Below, piece after piece: positions 1 to 11,083 of a stretch of 64,000 nucleotides of DNA. The notes below the pieces were generated by a model, which did no database searches, was not told the DNA's origin, and was given only the letters and a program-made list of their open reading frames with translations. Both the position numbers and the translations under genes were made by a program. The first letter of the stretch is position 1, and each line of letters starts with the position of its first letter. The stretch covers positions 36,161,198 to 36,225,197 of the forward strand of contig JASEVX010000005.1 in NCBI GenBank assembly GCA_031761405.1. The letters run 5' to 3'. The DNA is from Serripes groenlandicus. Lineage: Eukaryota > Mollusca > Bivalvia > Cardiida > Cardiidae.

Positions 1-1004
1 AACCAAGTAAAGGTACCATCGAGAAAGTACCGAGTGATACTGACTTGCAAGCTGTTCATGTAGGAGATGAATATATAGAATTCCATTTTAACGTGGATGG
101 AAACAACCCGAATATTGTGAAAATGAAAGAACCAGATTTATCTGCAAACCATCTCCGACCAACTCCGCCCACCCGTGATCCGCATTCACCGAAGTTGTCG
201 AGACCTCCGAGTCCATTGCCAAAATCTTATAGTTCACCAAGTCCAATAACTGACACAGCACAAAAACCTACGAGTCCAACATTGGATGATCTAACAAGAG
301 AGGATACAGGACCTAGTTATGATTATGCCGACCCAAATAGATTGAGTCCACGTCTCGGAAAAAGGAGTCCAACTGACCGAGAATCACCTCACCAAGACAA
401 TTCTGAGGTAGATGTCTTGGATGATCAACCTTCGTATGATTACGCTGACGTTAGCGACGGAGAAGATGATGTCAATTCAGGGAAAACTGATTCCGTATAC
501 GAAAATGTCGGGAGGAGGCTTAGAGAAGCAAGTATGAAGAAACATATGAGTGAAGCGGATATACAATATGGTTTAATAGGGCATGAAGTTACAGTCACAA
601 GTCCATCACGACCAACATCATCTCCCAATAAGACATCATCTAATACATCTCACTATGAGAATCTGAATAACAATAATCGAATTCCTTTAAAACCTTCAAT
701 TGCAACCAAACCCAAACAAAATGCGCATTCAATGGACAGTATACAAGGAAAGGTTACTGCTAAACTGAAAGAAATTAACCTTGGTTTAAAATCCGAACTA
801 CTACAGAAATTAAAGTTGACAAAAGATAATCAGCACATTCCGCCATCAAATAAAAACGTGAAAGTGGAAGACATGGAACACGACAAATGTTCTACAAAAA
901 GTGTTGTTAAAAGTGACAATGTATCGACAAAGGACTATGAAAAGCCACCTGATAAAAAGTCCGTTCTGAACATGGCTAAAGTCTTTGATAAAAAGAAGAC
1001 GTGA
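1..1004 (+). CDS. 3' end of last exon of duplicated membrane-receptor gene (copy 1, partial)
   Basis: The frame is open from the window edge to a TGA at 1002-1004. It aligns without any indel to 22313-23316, the C-terminal part of the cytoplasmic tail of the second gene copy. There is no real start codon here, because the frame enters from outside the window. The protein is a low-complexity, Pro/Ser/Lys-rich tail with tyrosine motifs (two YDYA, one YENV, one YENL, one YGLI) and a lysine-rich end. By eye about 47 bases differ from copy 2 in the first 840 bp, and only about 8 of these are silent; the last 164 coding bases are identical. It belongs to no named family that I recognise. The tail could recruit SH2 or PTB adaptors, but that is inferred from the motifs. 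Confidence 0.75.
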   Translation, partial: PSKGTIEKVPSDTDLQAVHVGDEYIEFHFNVDGNNPNIVKMKEPDLSANHLRPTPPTRDPHSPKLSRPPSPLPKSYSSPSPITDTAQKPTSPTLDDLTREDTGPSYDYADPNRLSPRLGKRSPTDRESPHQDNSEVDVLDDQPSYDYADVSDGEDDVNSGKTDSVYENVGRRLREASMKKHMSEADIQYGLIGHEVTVTSPSRPTSSPNKTSSNTSHYENLNNNNRIPLKPSIATKPKQNAHSMDSIQGKVTAKLKEINLGLKSELLQKLKLTKDNQHIPPSNKNVKVEDMEHDKCSTKSVVKSDNVSTKDYEKPPDKKSVLNMAKVFDKKKT

Positions 1005-1291
1005 CGGACTTTCCACATTCACTAAACTAAACACAACCGAAGCCATTATGTTTTATTCATCACATGTTCAGCAAACTGATCATCGGCCATACTTTGGACA
1101 CGTTCTTGCATATGCATAGAGAAGTATTTCACGTAAATTAATGAATGAATTAAGACAAAATATAGACCAAGATAAGACTTCTAATATGTGCTTTATAATT
1201 TAGATCTAATTCGTTCGCAAATTCTTAAGATGCCATGTTTACATTTATGCATGTTGCAGGAGAAACGCATGTTGTTTTAGCAGGGGAAAGG
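1005..1291 (+). other. 3' untranslated region of copy 1
   Basis: This non-coding stretch between the stop codon and the first repeat element is nearly identical to 23317-23603; I see a single difference. No canonical AATAAA is present, so the true transcript end is uncertain. Confidence 0.4.
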
Positions 1292-2450
1292 TTTTTAGAT
1301 CACCAAGAGCCAAAGGCTCAAGGTGAGCTATTCTGATCACTTTTTGTCCGTCGTTAACATCTAGCATTTAGATCATCTCCTCCTTAACCAGATGACCAAT
1401 TTCAACCAATCTTCTCAGTAATGTTCCTTTGGTGGACCTCTTTCAAAATTGTTCAAAGATTTAAATTCCATCGAGAACTTTGGTTGCTGCGGCATCAGAA
1501 AAGGGGAAAATAGCCGAATCTTAAAAAATCTTCTTGTCCAAAAGTACTGACCCGATTTGAAAATTATTTTGCACAAATGTTCCTTGGGGCACCCTTTACC
1601 AAGATTGTTTAAATATTTTCAAACCGTTGAAAAACATGGCCGCCAGGGGGCGGAGCTTGTTTTCCTTACATGTGCATTGTTAAATTTTAAAAATCTTCTT
1701 GTCCAAGTACTGGCTCGATTTGAAAATTATTTTGCACAAATATTCCTTGGGGCACCCTTTACCAAGATTGTTCAAATATTTCCGATCCGTTGAAAAACAT
1801 GGCCGCCAGGGGGCGGAGCTTGTTTTCCTTATATGTGCATGGTTAAAACTTTAAAAATCTTCTTGTCCAGAAGAACTGGCCCGATTTGAACATTATTTTG
1901 CACAAATGTTCCTTGGGACACCCTTCACCAAGATTGTTAAAATATTTCCGATATGTTGAAAAATATGGCCGCCAGGAGGCGGAGCTTGTTTTCCTTATAT
2001 GTGCATTGTTAAAATTTTAAAAATCTTCTTGTCCAAAAGTACTGGTCCGATTTTAAAATTATTTTGCACAAATGTTCCTTGTGGCACCCTCTACCAAGAT
2101 TGTTCAAATATGTCCGATCCGTTGAAAAACATGGCCGCCAGGGTTGCTGCGGCATCAGAAAGCGGGCAAAATGTCCAAACTTTATAAATCTTCACTTCTG
2201 AATCTGCATTTCAGATTCCAATATAGTTTGGTAGTAATGTTCATTGGGTGAGCCTCTACAAAGATTGTTCAAGGCATACTGATTGTTTGAAAAACATGGC
2301 ATTCAGGAGGCATCAGAAAAGGGGCAAAATTACAAAATGATTTAATGTCTTAAATTGATAAGCTGTTTTGTTGACTGTCCATTCCCTGCAGTTTACATTC
2401 GCAGACAAATGATCAGGTGATCGATGTAGGGCCATCTTGGCCCTCTTGTT
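1292..2450 (-). mobile_element. Pearl/Helentron-like non-autonomous element with tandem core
   Basis: Read on the minus strand it begins AACAAGAGGGCC with a small inverted repeat (GGGCCA..TGGCCC) and a CACCTGATC box. It then has a core of about 165-bp units (four units carrying the GGCCGCCAGG motif) and ends with a hairpin of GCTCACCTTGAGCC type followed by CTAAAAA. This layout (conserved 5' box, tandem core, 3' hairpin, CTRR-like end) matches pearl elements and HINEs described in bivalves. No ORF is carried. Confidence 0.6.
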
Positions 2451-2969
2451 AAATATAGTAACACACGGCTTTGTCGAACCACGATAGTACAAGGACTTTA
2501 ACAAAATTCATTCCACGATTAAAAACAGCCATTCTGATCAACAGTATATGTATGCATCACCTCAGCAAGTTTACGAGGACGATAGCCAGCTGATTTAGCA
2601 AAACGTTATTTATGGAACACTGTTAAAAGAATGCCAAGAAACTAAATCGTATTTTGTGATACACTATATAAAATATCATTAAAATGGCGTGAAACCCCAT
2701 CTATCAATATAAAGCTTCTTTCTCAGGCCTGTCACCTCATCATATGATCCAGTGAAGACATGTACGTACACAAAAATCGATAAACTATTGCTTTATCCAA
2801 TAGATTATTGATTTTTGTATCGTCTGGCTTTGCAGGGTGTCTCTTAAAACTCACTGTACACAGATGTTCACCCGTCTGTCTTTGGAGATTGGCAGGCGAA
2901 AATTGTTGTTTTGTAACTCTCTTTGTATGATAAATTAAAAGATACTGATAATTCCTTTCAAACTTGTTG
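2451..2969. other. Intergenic sequence without a recognisable gene
   Basis: This AT-rich sequence is repeated at about 25081-25598 as part of the segmental duplication. I see no ORF, RNA gene or repeat structure in it. Confidence 0.5.
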
Positions 2970-3250
2970 TCAATTAAATTCTTGTTTGGTTTTTGATGCC
3001 GATTTCAACAGTTTTCCAGCTATATCACGACGTTTCCTGGTTAAGTTACCAGTACTACTGGTCCATTTATCCTGACACAAGTCAGTCAGCCTGATGCTAA
3101 TCCAGCAACCCTGATCGGCAAGGAGGGCAAAGATTACAACCATTTTTAAAGTCTTCGATATTACCCGGCCGGGGCTTGGACCCACGACCTTCCGCACCCG
3201 ACGCTCTACCACTACACCATCGAGGTAGTACAACGTATTGACGAATGAGG
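2970..3250 (-). mobile_element. tRNA-derived SINE
   Basis: On the minus strand the head has an A-box-like TGGTGTAGTGGTAGAGC and a B-box region (GGGTCCAAGCCCC here, GGGTTCGAGCCCC in the duplicate at 25600). The body carries the GGTAACTTAACC segment shared with other copies in this window, and the tail ends in ACCAAACAAG. An ORF overlapping it is incidental. Confidence 0.65.
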
Positions 3251-3274
3251 CTAGATTAATATTCCTTACAATTA

Positions 3275-3450
3275 ATTTTGATAATCCAAGGTTTATGAGT
3301 TCGAACCCCAGCTCGGCCAACATTCTTTCCGACGTTTGACAAAAGTCAATGCGACAAGCGTCATTCGTCGTCCACCAATGGGCTGACAGTCTATGTTGAA
3401 AAACAGCCAGTTGCTTGAAAAGATTGTCGTGTGGAGTATTGGTGTGACTA
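3275..3450 (+). mobile_element. Second SINE-like family fragment
   Basis: It contains a B-box-like GAGTTCGAACCCC followed by a stretch (CGACGTTTGACAAAAGTCAA) that recurs at 25930-26070 and, in the other orientation, at about 57340-57465. It is probably the body of a second tRNA-related SINE. Confidence 0.4.
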
Positions 3451-3455
3451 AACAA

Positions 3456-5075
3456 TTGTTGAAAAGGTCAGATACGTTCGGAAACGAAGATTTTTAAAGT
3501 TTTCTCTTTAGCCATATAAGGCAAAACAGCCCCTTCCCCTTGCTGCCATGTTTAATGAACAAAAAGGAACCTTCCTACAAAATTACTTGAACATTGGACA
3601 ACTGGTTAGGGAGGAAGTGTTTCTCTTTCGGTTGCCATGGAAACCAGAATTCTGCATGGATCAACACCATTTGAAGGAATTATTGTGAGGACTCTGAGCA
3701 GATACTTTCTGAGAGGTTTCATTTAAATTGACCCGCTGGTTACAGAACAGACAAGAGGCAATCACAATAATTCACCTTGAGCTCTTCGTACTCAGGTGAA
3801 CTAAAGAAAATCCAACTGAAAGGCCATCAGATACTGCACATCTCATCCTGGTATAAAAGCTTCCTATAACATTTCATTAAATTCCACCCAGTGCTTGCTG
3901 AGAAAACACGTGAACAAATAAGCCATGTTGGTATTCTATATAACACTATGCATAATAATCAATTGGCCACAACTCCGTCTGATTCATAATGCCAAGCACA
4001 ATAACTCATTCGAGGCCAAACTGGAGGCCCCAAAAGACCAGTAGTGCACCACTGACACAAGGTCGCTGTCAAATTAATTGGCAGAAATGCGGCCACATAC
4101 ATTTGAGAGATTTTATTCACTACAGCCATGTAAGGCAAAACGGCCCCTATTCGTGGTGGCCATGTACAAAAACAAGTGAAAGTTTTCACCAAAGCCATTA
4201 TACGGCTAACTCCTGCCCCCTGGCAGCTATATTTCAAGATTAATCAACATGGCTTGGTGGAATCTGAGAGTCACCCAAGGAACACTTCTACAAAATTATT
4301 TGAAGATCGGCCAAACTCTTTCGTCGGAGATGATTTTTTAAGATTTCAGTATAGCCATATAAGGCAAAACAGCCCTGCCACCAGGGGTCACGTTTTTCAA
4401 ACCATCAGCATGGCTTGGTAGATGCTGATAGAGGGTCACACAAGGAGCATTTATACAAAATTATTTGAAAATCGGCCTGCCACTTTCGGAGGAAAAGATT
4501 TTTTAAGTGTTCACTATAGCCATATAAGGCAAAATAGCCCCGCCCCCTTGCGACATGTTTTTCGACCAATCAACATGGCTAGAAGGAATCTGATAGAGGG
4601 TCAACCAAGGAAAATCCTACAAAATTATTTGAAAATCGGTTCGACAGTTTCGGAGAAGATTTTTACATTTTCACTTTAGCCATATAAGGCAAAATAGCCC
4701 CGCCCCTTGGCAGCCATGTTTTTCGACCAAACAACATTACTTGAAGGAATCTAATAGAGGGTCACCCAAGGAACATTTCTACATACATTTTCGAAAATAG
4801 GCCTAACGCTTTCGGAGGAGAAGATTTTTTAGGTCTTTTCACTATTTTTTTCTTTCTGTAGCCATGGAAACCAGAAAATTGCATAGATCGAAACGAAATG
4901 AAGGAATTTAGAAGAGGACTTTGAGAGGATGCTTCCTATGAAGTTTCATCCCAATTGGCCAAGTGGTAAGGGAGGAGAAGTCGTTTGAAGCAAAAAGTTG
5001 ACGCACACACGCACACTGGACAATTTGCCATAACATAAGCTCGACTGGCTTTCAGCCAGTGGAGCTAAAAATCAA
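3456..5075 (+). repeat. Pearl-unit mosaic
   Basis: Repeated units carry GCCATATAAGGCAAAA, GGCGGCCATGTTTTTCGACC, AATCAACATGGCTTGAAGG and ACAAAATTATTTGAAAATCG in fixed order at about 165-bp spacing. The stretch ends with a hairpin (AGCTCGACTGGCT..AGCCAGTGGAGCT) and AAAAA near 5070. It lacks one unit of about 110 bp that is present in the duplicate near 26895-27005. The ORFs within it are by-products of the units. Confidence 0.65.
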
Positions 5076-5900
5076 AATCGGTCAGAAACATTGGGAGAAA
5101 ATAAGTTTTCACTTAAGCCTTATTAGGCAAAATATCTCCGCCCCCTGACGACCATGTTTTTTTAAACGAATCAACATGGCTTGAAGGAATCTGAAAGAGG
5201 GTCACCCAAGGAACATTTCTACAAAATTATTTGAAAATCAACACTTTCGGAGGGGAAGATTTAAAAAGTTTCCGCTATAACCATATCAGGCAAAAAGCCT
5301 CATACGGCCATGTTTTTTAACCAATCAACATGGCTCGAAGGAATCTGATAGAGGGTCATCCAAGGAACATTTCTACAATATTATCTAACAAGAGGGCCAT
5401 GATGGCCATGGATCGCTCACCTGATTATTTTCACTTTAGCCATATAAGCCCTGGCGGCCATAGTTTCCGACCAATCAACTTGGCTTTATTGAATCTAAAA
5501 GAGGGTCACCCTAGGAACATTTCTACAAAATAGCCCTGCCCACTGGCGGCCATGTTTTTCGACCTATCCGCATAGCTTGAATGAATCTGATAGAGGGTTA
5601 TCCAAGGAACATTTCTGCAAAATTATTTGAAAATCTGCCAACCAGTTTGGGAGAAGAAGAATTTTTTTTTTTTTTTTTTTTCATTTTGATGCCATGGAAA
5701 CCAGAATTCTGCAAGGATCCAAATAATTTGAAGGAATTCTGGTAAGGTCATTGAAATGATGCTTTCTGTGAAGTTTCATCTCAAATGACCCACTGGTTAC
5801 TGAGGAGAAGATGTTGACGCACGACTGACGACACACGACGGACTACGCACGACGGACAAAAGGCGAATAACTCACCTTGAGCAAAGATCAGGTGATCTAA
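5076..5900 (+). mobile_element. Pearl-like element(s), mosaic
   Basis: This is a further run of the same units. A complete 5' head (AACAAGAGGGCCATGATGGCC..CGCTCACCTGA) lies inside it near 5388, showing a second element embedded in the first. The stretch ends with the CTCACCTTGAGC..GATCAGGTGATC hairpin and CTAAAAA near 5900. A T-run of about 20 bases lies near 5665. Confidence 0.55.
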
Positions 5901-6773
5901 AAATCGGCCAAACACTTTCGGATGAGAAGATTTTTTAAGTTTCCAATAAAGCCATATAAGGCAAAAAAGCCCCGTCCTCTATCGGCCATGTTTTTTGACC
6001 AATCAACATGGCTTGAAGGAATCTGATAGAGGGTCACCCAATGAACATTTCTACAAAATGATTTGAAAATCGGCCAACCAGTTTGGGAGAAGAAGTATTT
6101 TTAAGTGCGTTTCGTTTGGTTGCCATGAAAACCAGAATTCTACATGGATACCAAACAAGAAGGCCATGATGGCCCTATATCACCTGAGTAAGTGTTTTAG
6201 GGTCCTAATTTAATTGCTCTTCAGAAATAGATAACAATTTTGCCAATTTTTAAGGGCCATAATTCAGTCATGCATGAACGGATTTGGCTGATTTCGGTCT
6301 GAACCGATCTCTCATGGATATCTAGCTACTGAATAAGTTTAGTAAGCATCGGATAATAAATCATGACTTTAACTTGTTCACAAGGTCAATTATAGCAATT
6401 TTGCCAATTTTAAAGGGCCATAATCCCATCATGCATGAACGGATGAATGGCTGGTTTTCGAAAGGAACCGAGCTCTCATGGATATCTAGCTACTGAATAA
6501 GTTTGGTAAACATGGGATAATAAATGAAGACTTGATCGTGTTCACAAGAAATTGTAGACAGACGACGGACGAAGGGCGATCACAAAAGCTCACCTTGTCA
6601 CTACGTGACAGGTGACCTAAAAAGGAAATCCGGTGAGGTATTGAGAGGATGCATTCTGTGAAGTTTAACCCCAATTGAGCCACTGGTTACTGGGGAGAAG
6701 ATGTTGACGGACGTTGGACATAGGGCGATCACAATAACTCACATTGAGCACTTTGTGCTCAGGTCAGCTAAAC
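5901..6773 (+). mobile_element. Pearl-like element interrupted by a nested element
   Basis: The host unit sequence breaks off at about 6151 after ATGGATACCAA and resumes at about 6622 with GGAAATCCGGTGAGG. A different complete element lies in between. The host ends near 6771 with a CTCACATTGAGC..GCTCAGGTCAGC hairpin and CTAAA. Confidence 0.55.
6152..6622 (+). mobile_element. Complete small pearl/HINE-like element nested in another
   Basis: It starts AACAAGAAGGCCATGATGG, followed by CCCTATATCACCTGA. The core has two units of about 190 bp (each with GCCAATTTT..AAGGGCCATAAT, CATGCATGAACGGAT and TCATGGATATCTAGCTACTG). It ends with a CTCACCTTGTCAC..GTGACAGGTGACC hairpin and CTAAAAA. Its core differs completely from the host core although the termini are alike. 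Confidence 0.6.
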
Positions 6774-7823
6774 AAGAAGGTCAAGTTGACCACAAATCGA
6801 TCACCTGATTGATAGCAAATTAGTAGCAAATATTTAACTGCAAATATCTTGGAAAATTTGATCAAGGAGTGCAAATGAAACGACAAGGAGTGGACACTGT
6901 TAAAGAAATTGCTTATAAGTTAAGGCCATTTATATCTTGGAATCTAACAAGAACTTTAATAAGAATGGAATTATAAAGTTTCCTGAGCCGCCTTGATGCC
7001 CTGTTTTTCAACGAAATCAATATGGCTTGAACAGTTTATTTAGAGGATCACTTGAGGAACATTTCTACCAAATTATCTTGGAATCGGACAAGCAAATTAT
7101 GAAGGAAAACGATATTAAAGTTTGGTTATTTTACTTACTTTCTGATGCCGCAACAACCAAAGTTCTACACAGAATGTAAGTCTTTGAACAAATTTGAAAG
7201 AGGACCAACAAAGGAACATTCCTGTTAAGTTAAGTTGAAATTGACCATTGGAATGGTAGGATTTGGTTGTCATTTGTAGCTAAAAGTTGAATTTACCCCT
7301 TTTGTGATGACGCCTGGTTGCTATGATTTTGTAACCAATCAATACAGCTTAAACACATTAAGTAAAGGATCATTGAAGTAAGATTCCCATTATATTTTCT
7401 TTAAATCAGACAAGCATAAAAATGGTATTTTCAAATTTTGTCATTTTGCCCCTTTTCTGATGCTGCCTGACTGCCATGTTTTCTGACCAATCAGTATGGC
7501 TTGAACAATTTTTGTAGAGGTTCACCCAAGGAACATTTCTACCAAATTATATTGGAATCTGAGTGGCAGATGCGGAGAAGATTGTTCAAGTTTGGACATT
7601 TTGCCCCCTTTCTGATGCCGCAGCAACCAAAGTACTCAATGGAATTTAAATCTTTGAACAATTTTGAAAGAGGACCATCAAAGGAACATTCCCGTGATGT
7701 TTTGTGGAAATTGTTCCTGCGGTTCAGGAGGGTATGATGTTTAAAGCTAAAAGTTAACGACGGACGGACGACGGACAGAGAGTGATCAGAATAGATCACC
7801 TTGAGCCTTCGGCTCAGGTGATC
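6774..7823 (+). mobile_element. Pearl-like element with a third core type
   Basis: The head (AACAAGAAGGTCAAGTTGACC..CGATCACCTGA) begins near 6773. The core units carry TTCTGATGCCGCAGCAACC, GGAACATTC and TTGACCAT-type segments. The 3' end is a strong hairpin, GATCACCTTGAGCC-TTC-GGCTCAGGTGATC, followed by CTAA at about 7823. Confidence 0.55.
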
Positions 7824-8040
7824 TAACAAGAGGCCCAAGAGGGCAAGTATCGCTCCATGGCCATTAGGCAAACATTAAATCTCCAATCGCCCTGACACTT
7901 TCATCCAATCGATTGGCTAGAAGAAATCTAATAGAGGGTCATCAAGGAACATTTCTACAAAATTATTTGGAAATCGGCTCGACACTTTCGGAGGAGGAGA
8001 TTTTTTAAGTTCACACTATTTTTTCCCAACAGAAAGAGAG
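7824..8040 (+). mobile_element. 5' part of a further pearl-like element (truncated)
   Basis: The head AACAAGAGGCCCAAGAGGGC follows directly on the CTAA of the previous element, so elements abut. The unit sequence breaks off after TTTTTTAAGTTCACACTATT near 8025, and no 3' hairpin follows. Confidence 0.45.
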
Positions 8041-8109
8041 AGTAGATCCGGATCACCCAGAGCATCCGCTGTGGTCCGACTGTGCACTGTTCGGAAATTG
8101 GTCATATCT

Positions 8110-8371
8110 ATAAGCCGTCCTGCGAGAAAAGCCAACATTATGGAATGTGCGTAATGTATCGACACGGATCAGCCTTCGCAGTCCGCGCAGACTGATCCGG
8201 GCCGACACATTCCGTCTCAGGGGGATAGAGGTATAGACTAATGATTCCAGAAACAGAAAATCCACAGGAGGCGAAAAGTGTCCATCCGGGTAAGCCTGCG
8301 TGGCATGCTTAGTCTGATCCGGGTCGATACTTTACGCAGATTCCACAATGTTGATTTTCTCGCGAGACGGC
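8110..8371 (-). mobile_element. Palindromic MITE (GAGCCGTC family)
   Basis: The ends are inverted repeats (AGCCGTCCTGCGAGAAAA.. / ..TTTTCTCGCGAGACGGCT). It is internally related to 10482-10710 and 15511-15752, with CGGATCAGCCT, CGCCTCCTGTGGATTTTCTG and ACATTACGCAGA blocks, here in reverse orientation. A short flanking repeat ATCTAT on both sides (8103-8108 and 8373-8378) may be the target duplication. Overlapping ORFs are by-products. Confidence 0.65.
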
Positions 8372-8497
8372 TCATCTATTACGTATTAGGATAAACATCT
8401 ATCCAAATTTTATCATGAAGTTCGGATCATGTTTCATTGAAAGGTCTGATGAATCGTCAAATGTTGTAATACTAAACCAGACTTTCGTTTACATCCT

Positions 8498-8971
8498 TCT
8501 CCTGATCGACCCTTTCCTAACCATATACGACTCTTGATCGACCCTTTCCTAACCATATACGACTCTTGATCGACCCTTTCCTAACCATATACGACTCTTG
8601 ATCGACCCTTTCCTAACCATGTACGACTCTTGATCGACTCTTCCCATCCATATACGACTCTTGATCGACCCTTCCCATACATATACGACTCTTAATCGAC
8701 CATTTCCCATCCATATACGACTCTTGGTCGACCCTTTCCCATCAATATACGACTCTTGATCGACCCTTTCCTAACCATGTACGACTCTTGATCGACACTT
8801 CCCATCCATATACGACTCTTGATCGACCCTTCCCATCCATATACGACTCTTGATCGACCCTGTCCCATCCATATACGACTCTTGATCGACCCTGTCCCAT
8901 CCATATACGACTCTTGATCGACCCTGTCCCATCCATATACGACTCTTGATCGACGCTTTCCACCCATATAC
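8498..8971. repeat. 32-bp minisatellite, about 15 copies
   Basis: The unit reads ACTCTTGATCGACCCTTTCC with variants TAACC or CATCC and then ATATACG. Because 32 is not a multiple of three and the unit lacks stops, all three minus-strand frames are open, which produces spurious repeat proteins. Confidence 0.9.
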
Positions 8972-8975
8972 GACA

Positions 8976-10165
8976 ACACTGAAGCAGACCACTTTGAAAA
9001 CATCTAGGGAAAATGACATTTTCTTCATCAACACAAACAGCAGACGACTTTGAAAACGTCTAGGGAAAATGTCTTTATCTAGATTAGCCCTAACAGCAGA
9101 CCACTTTGAAAACATTTTAGCAAAGTATTCATTAATCCTTTTCTTGATCAACCTTTTCCAACATATGACAAATTTCATCTCAAAATGTGTAAGACCCAGC
9201 CAGAAATTAGTGTTAAATGTTAATGCATAATGGATCTAACATTTGTAAGTTAGCATAAAAGTATTTTCTGATGTGCAACATTTAGACTTTCTAATATGAA
9301 AGTATTTGATCAACATACTAGAAACTCCAGGAAAAATGATAAATAAAGATTTTAATGAATGTGTTGAAAACTTTGTAAGCAAAGAAAAATAGCTCATGAC
9401 AAAATGTTCCCTTTCCAACAAGGTTTTATGAATTTATTCGCGTCAAAGGTTGTTTGTAGTAGAGAAAGGGTACATATGCATCCATAGATGAAAAGGGTCT
9501 GATCTGGATCGTTCGTTTACGCAATATGTTCGTAATTGTGTAATAGAATCATCGAAAGAACAGCTATGACTTCAGAAATACTGCATAATGTAGTAATATG
9601 AACCGTGCCCTTAATGCGTCTGCGTACAGTGAAGACTCGAGCGAGGCTCTGTCAGTGTACCCTCTGGTCTCACTAGGATCTTTACTGTACATATCCTGAT
9701 AACATGTCAAGAAATCCTGGATGCATCTTTTAATTAACAAACAAGTAGAACTGAAATCTCATTAGTTTTACCGTGACCAATTTTCCTTCATATGATCCCC
9801 TTGCGATAAGACCGTAACATCGCCTATACAATATATAGCCTGATCTCAGACGACATTAAACGACTTTGGTTTGGGTCAGTTCAACACCCCTATCCTTTAG
9901 TTAATTTGTGTTCAACCTGGAAGAGTTTAAATGTTGTCAGTGTGCCGATAGGTTAAGCGTCGAAGCTGTGTTATAATTAGCACACAAAAAGTAATGTAGT
10001 CACGATTTTGAAATGTCTCATTGAATGGTAATACCATTTAACCGTTGCTCTTCCTACCATATCTAAATACTCTTATGTTATGTAATACAAGTAATCCTAA
10101 AATAGTATATAATATATGTAAATCACAACTCCTTGCTTTTAATGCAATGTTTCCGATGCGCAGCG
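8976..10165. other. Intergenic or intronic sequence, no gene seen
   Basis: Fragments such as GCAGACGACTTTGAAAACG at 8983-9130 belong to the TTAA-MITE family. The remainder is AT-rich without coding signature or clear repeats. The first exon of the receptor gene could lie here, but I cannot identify it. Confidence 0.4.
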
Positions 10166-10168
10166 CTT

Positions 10169-10222
10169 TGGTCATGGTCATGGTCATGGTCATGGTCATG
10201 GTCATGGTCATGGTCATGGTCG
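10169..10222. repeat. (GGTCAT)n microsatellite
   Basis: This is a run of about nine perfect hexamers. It gives Val-Met or Met-Thr repeats in overlapping ORFs on both strands, none of them credible as genes. Confidence 0.9.
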
Positions 10223-10481
10223 AGTGCCCTTGTTCGATGCACATAGACGTAGTTTTCAATGAACATCTAATTGAATTAAATTTTGTTGCGTTTTTTTAAC
10301 AAATGGTATATATATACAGAAATTGTGTAGATCGTTAGGTGGTTATCTGAGCCTATAACTCTATAAAAGGCGTTGAAAGACGTGGTGAAACAAGGATGAG
10401 CGGGTAGGCTGCTGAATCAAATATCCTGACTAGTACTTGTTTGTTTACCACGGGCGAAGCTTGGCAATAATCAATGTGTAG

Positions 10482-10710
10482 GCCGTCTCGTGAGAAAATC
10501 AACATTGTGGACTCTGCGTAAAGTATCGACCCGGATCAGCCTAAGCATGCCACACAGGCCTACCCGGATATACACTTTTCGCCTCCTGTGGATTTTCTGT
10601 TTCAGGAATAACTACTATATACATCTATCCCCCTAAGACGGAATGTGTCGGCCCGGATAAGCCTGTACGGACATCGCAGGCTGATCTGGTCGATACATTA
10701 CGCAGATGTA
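10482..10710 (+). mobile_element. Palindromic MITE (GAGCCGTC family), 3' end degraded
   Basis: The left end GGCCGTCTCGTGAGAAAATC and the internal blocks match 15511-15752. The right end stops after ACATTACGCAGATG without the matching inverted repeat. Confidence 0.6.
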
Positions 10711-10907
10711 TATCGCCGCTGCTGCATTTTGAGAAAAAAGTGTGTAGGCACATGTCTACAGTGCCTAAAGGGAGCTACACCCCTGTTTACCCAGGGAGCA
10801 TGTTTAAGTGAACTGTCGCCGTGATATAACTGAAATAATATTGAAAACGGCTTAAAACCCAATAAACAAACATAATGTAATGTTCAATGTACATTTTCAT
10901 TTTTCAG

Positions 10908-11083
10908 TGTTGGCGGTTCATACCTGGACACGATGTGAAGCTCAGCTATATGACGTCACAGCGTGTCATGGAACCCCGAATGCCGATTGTAATTTGTGAC
11001 AACGGATCCGGCATCCGGCTCCTTCAAATGATGTACGGTCTTGAGGACTATTCCTGTAAATTGGGTGTAAAAAAGTGTTTGAA
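10908..11083 (+). CDS. Putative ectodomain exon, SUEL/galactose-binding-lectin-like
   Basis: A TTTTTCAG acceptor ends at 10907 and a GTAAGT donor starts at 11084. The 176-nt exon is open in the frame beginning CWRFIPG and has the segment ICDNGSGIRLLQMMYG followed by a cysteine. That resembles the 'C..G..I.I..A.YGR.D..C' core of SUEL lectin domains, but this was judged from memory. Its last two bases combine with the first base of 11925-12063 to keep the frame. It probably belongs to the receptor gene that continues at 14977, although a separate small gene is possible. Confidence 0.45.

Larger units (their letters stand above)
1..5070 (+). repeat. Segmental duplication, left copy (partner about 22313-27845)
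   Basis: Homology to the partner runs through coding sequence, 3'UTR, a pearl-like element (1292-2450 versus 23604-25080), unique sequence, two SINEs and a pearl-unit mosaic. The offset is 22312 in the coding part and changes where tandem units were gained or lost. The right end is blurred because both copies run into the same repeat family. The left end lies outside the window. Both copies have the same orientation, so this is a tandem duplication with a period near 22.3 kb. Confidence 0.85.

Noticed and set aside
2970..3455. 161-codon minus-strand ORF
   Set aside because: It spans two SINE-type repeats and has no domain-like content.
8692..9178. Long overlapping repeat-protein ORFs on the minus strand (SIKSRIWMG-type)
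   Set aside because: They are translations of the 32-bp minisatellite, which is open in three frames; no conserved protein is implied.
10038..10299. ORFs with Met-Thr and Val-Met runs on both strands
   Set aside because: They are produced by the GGTCAT microsatellite.
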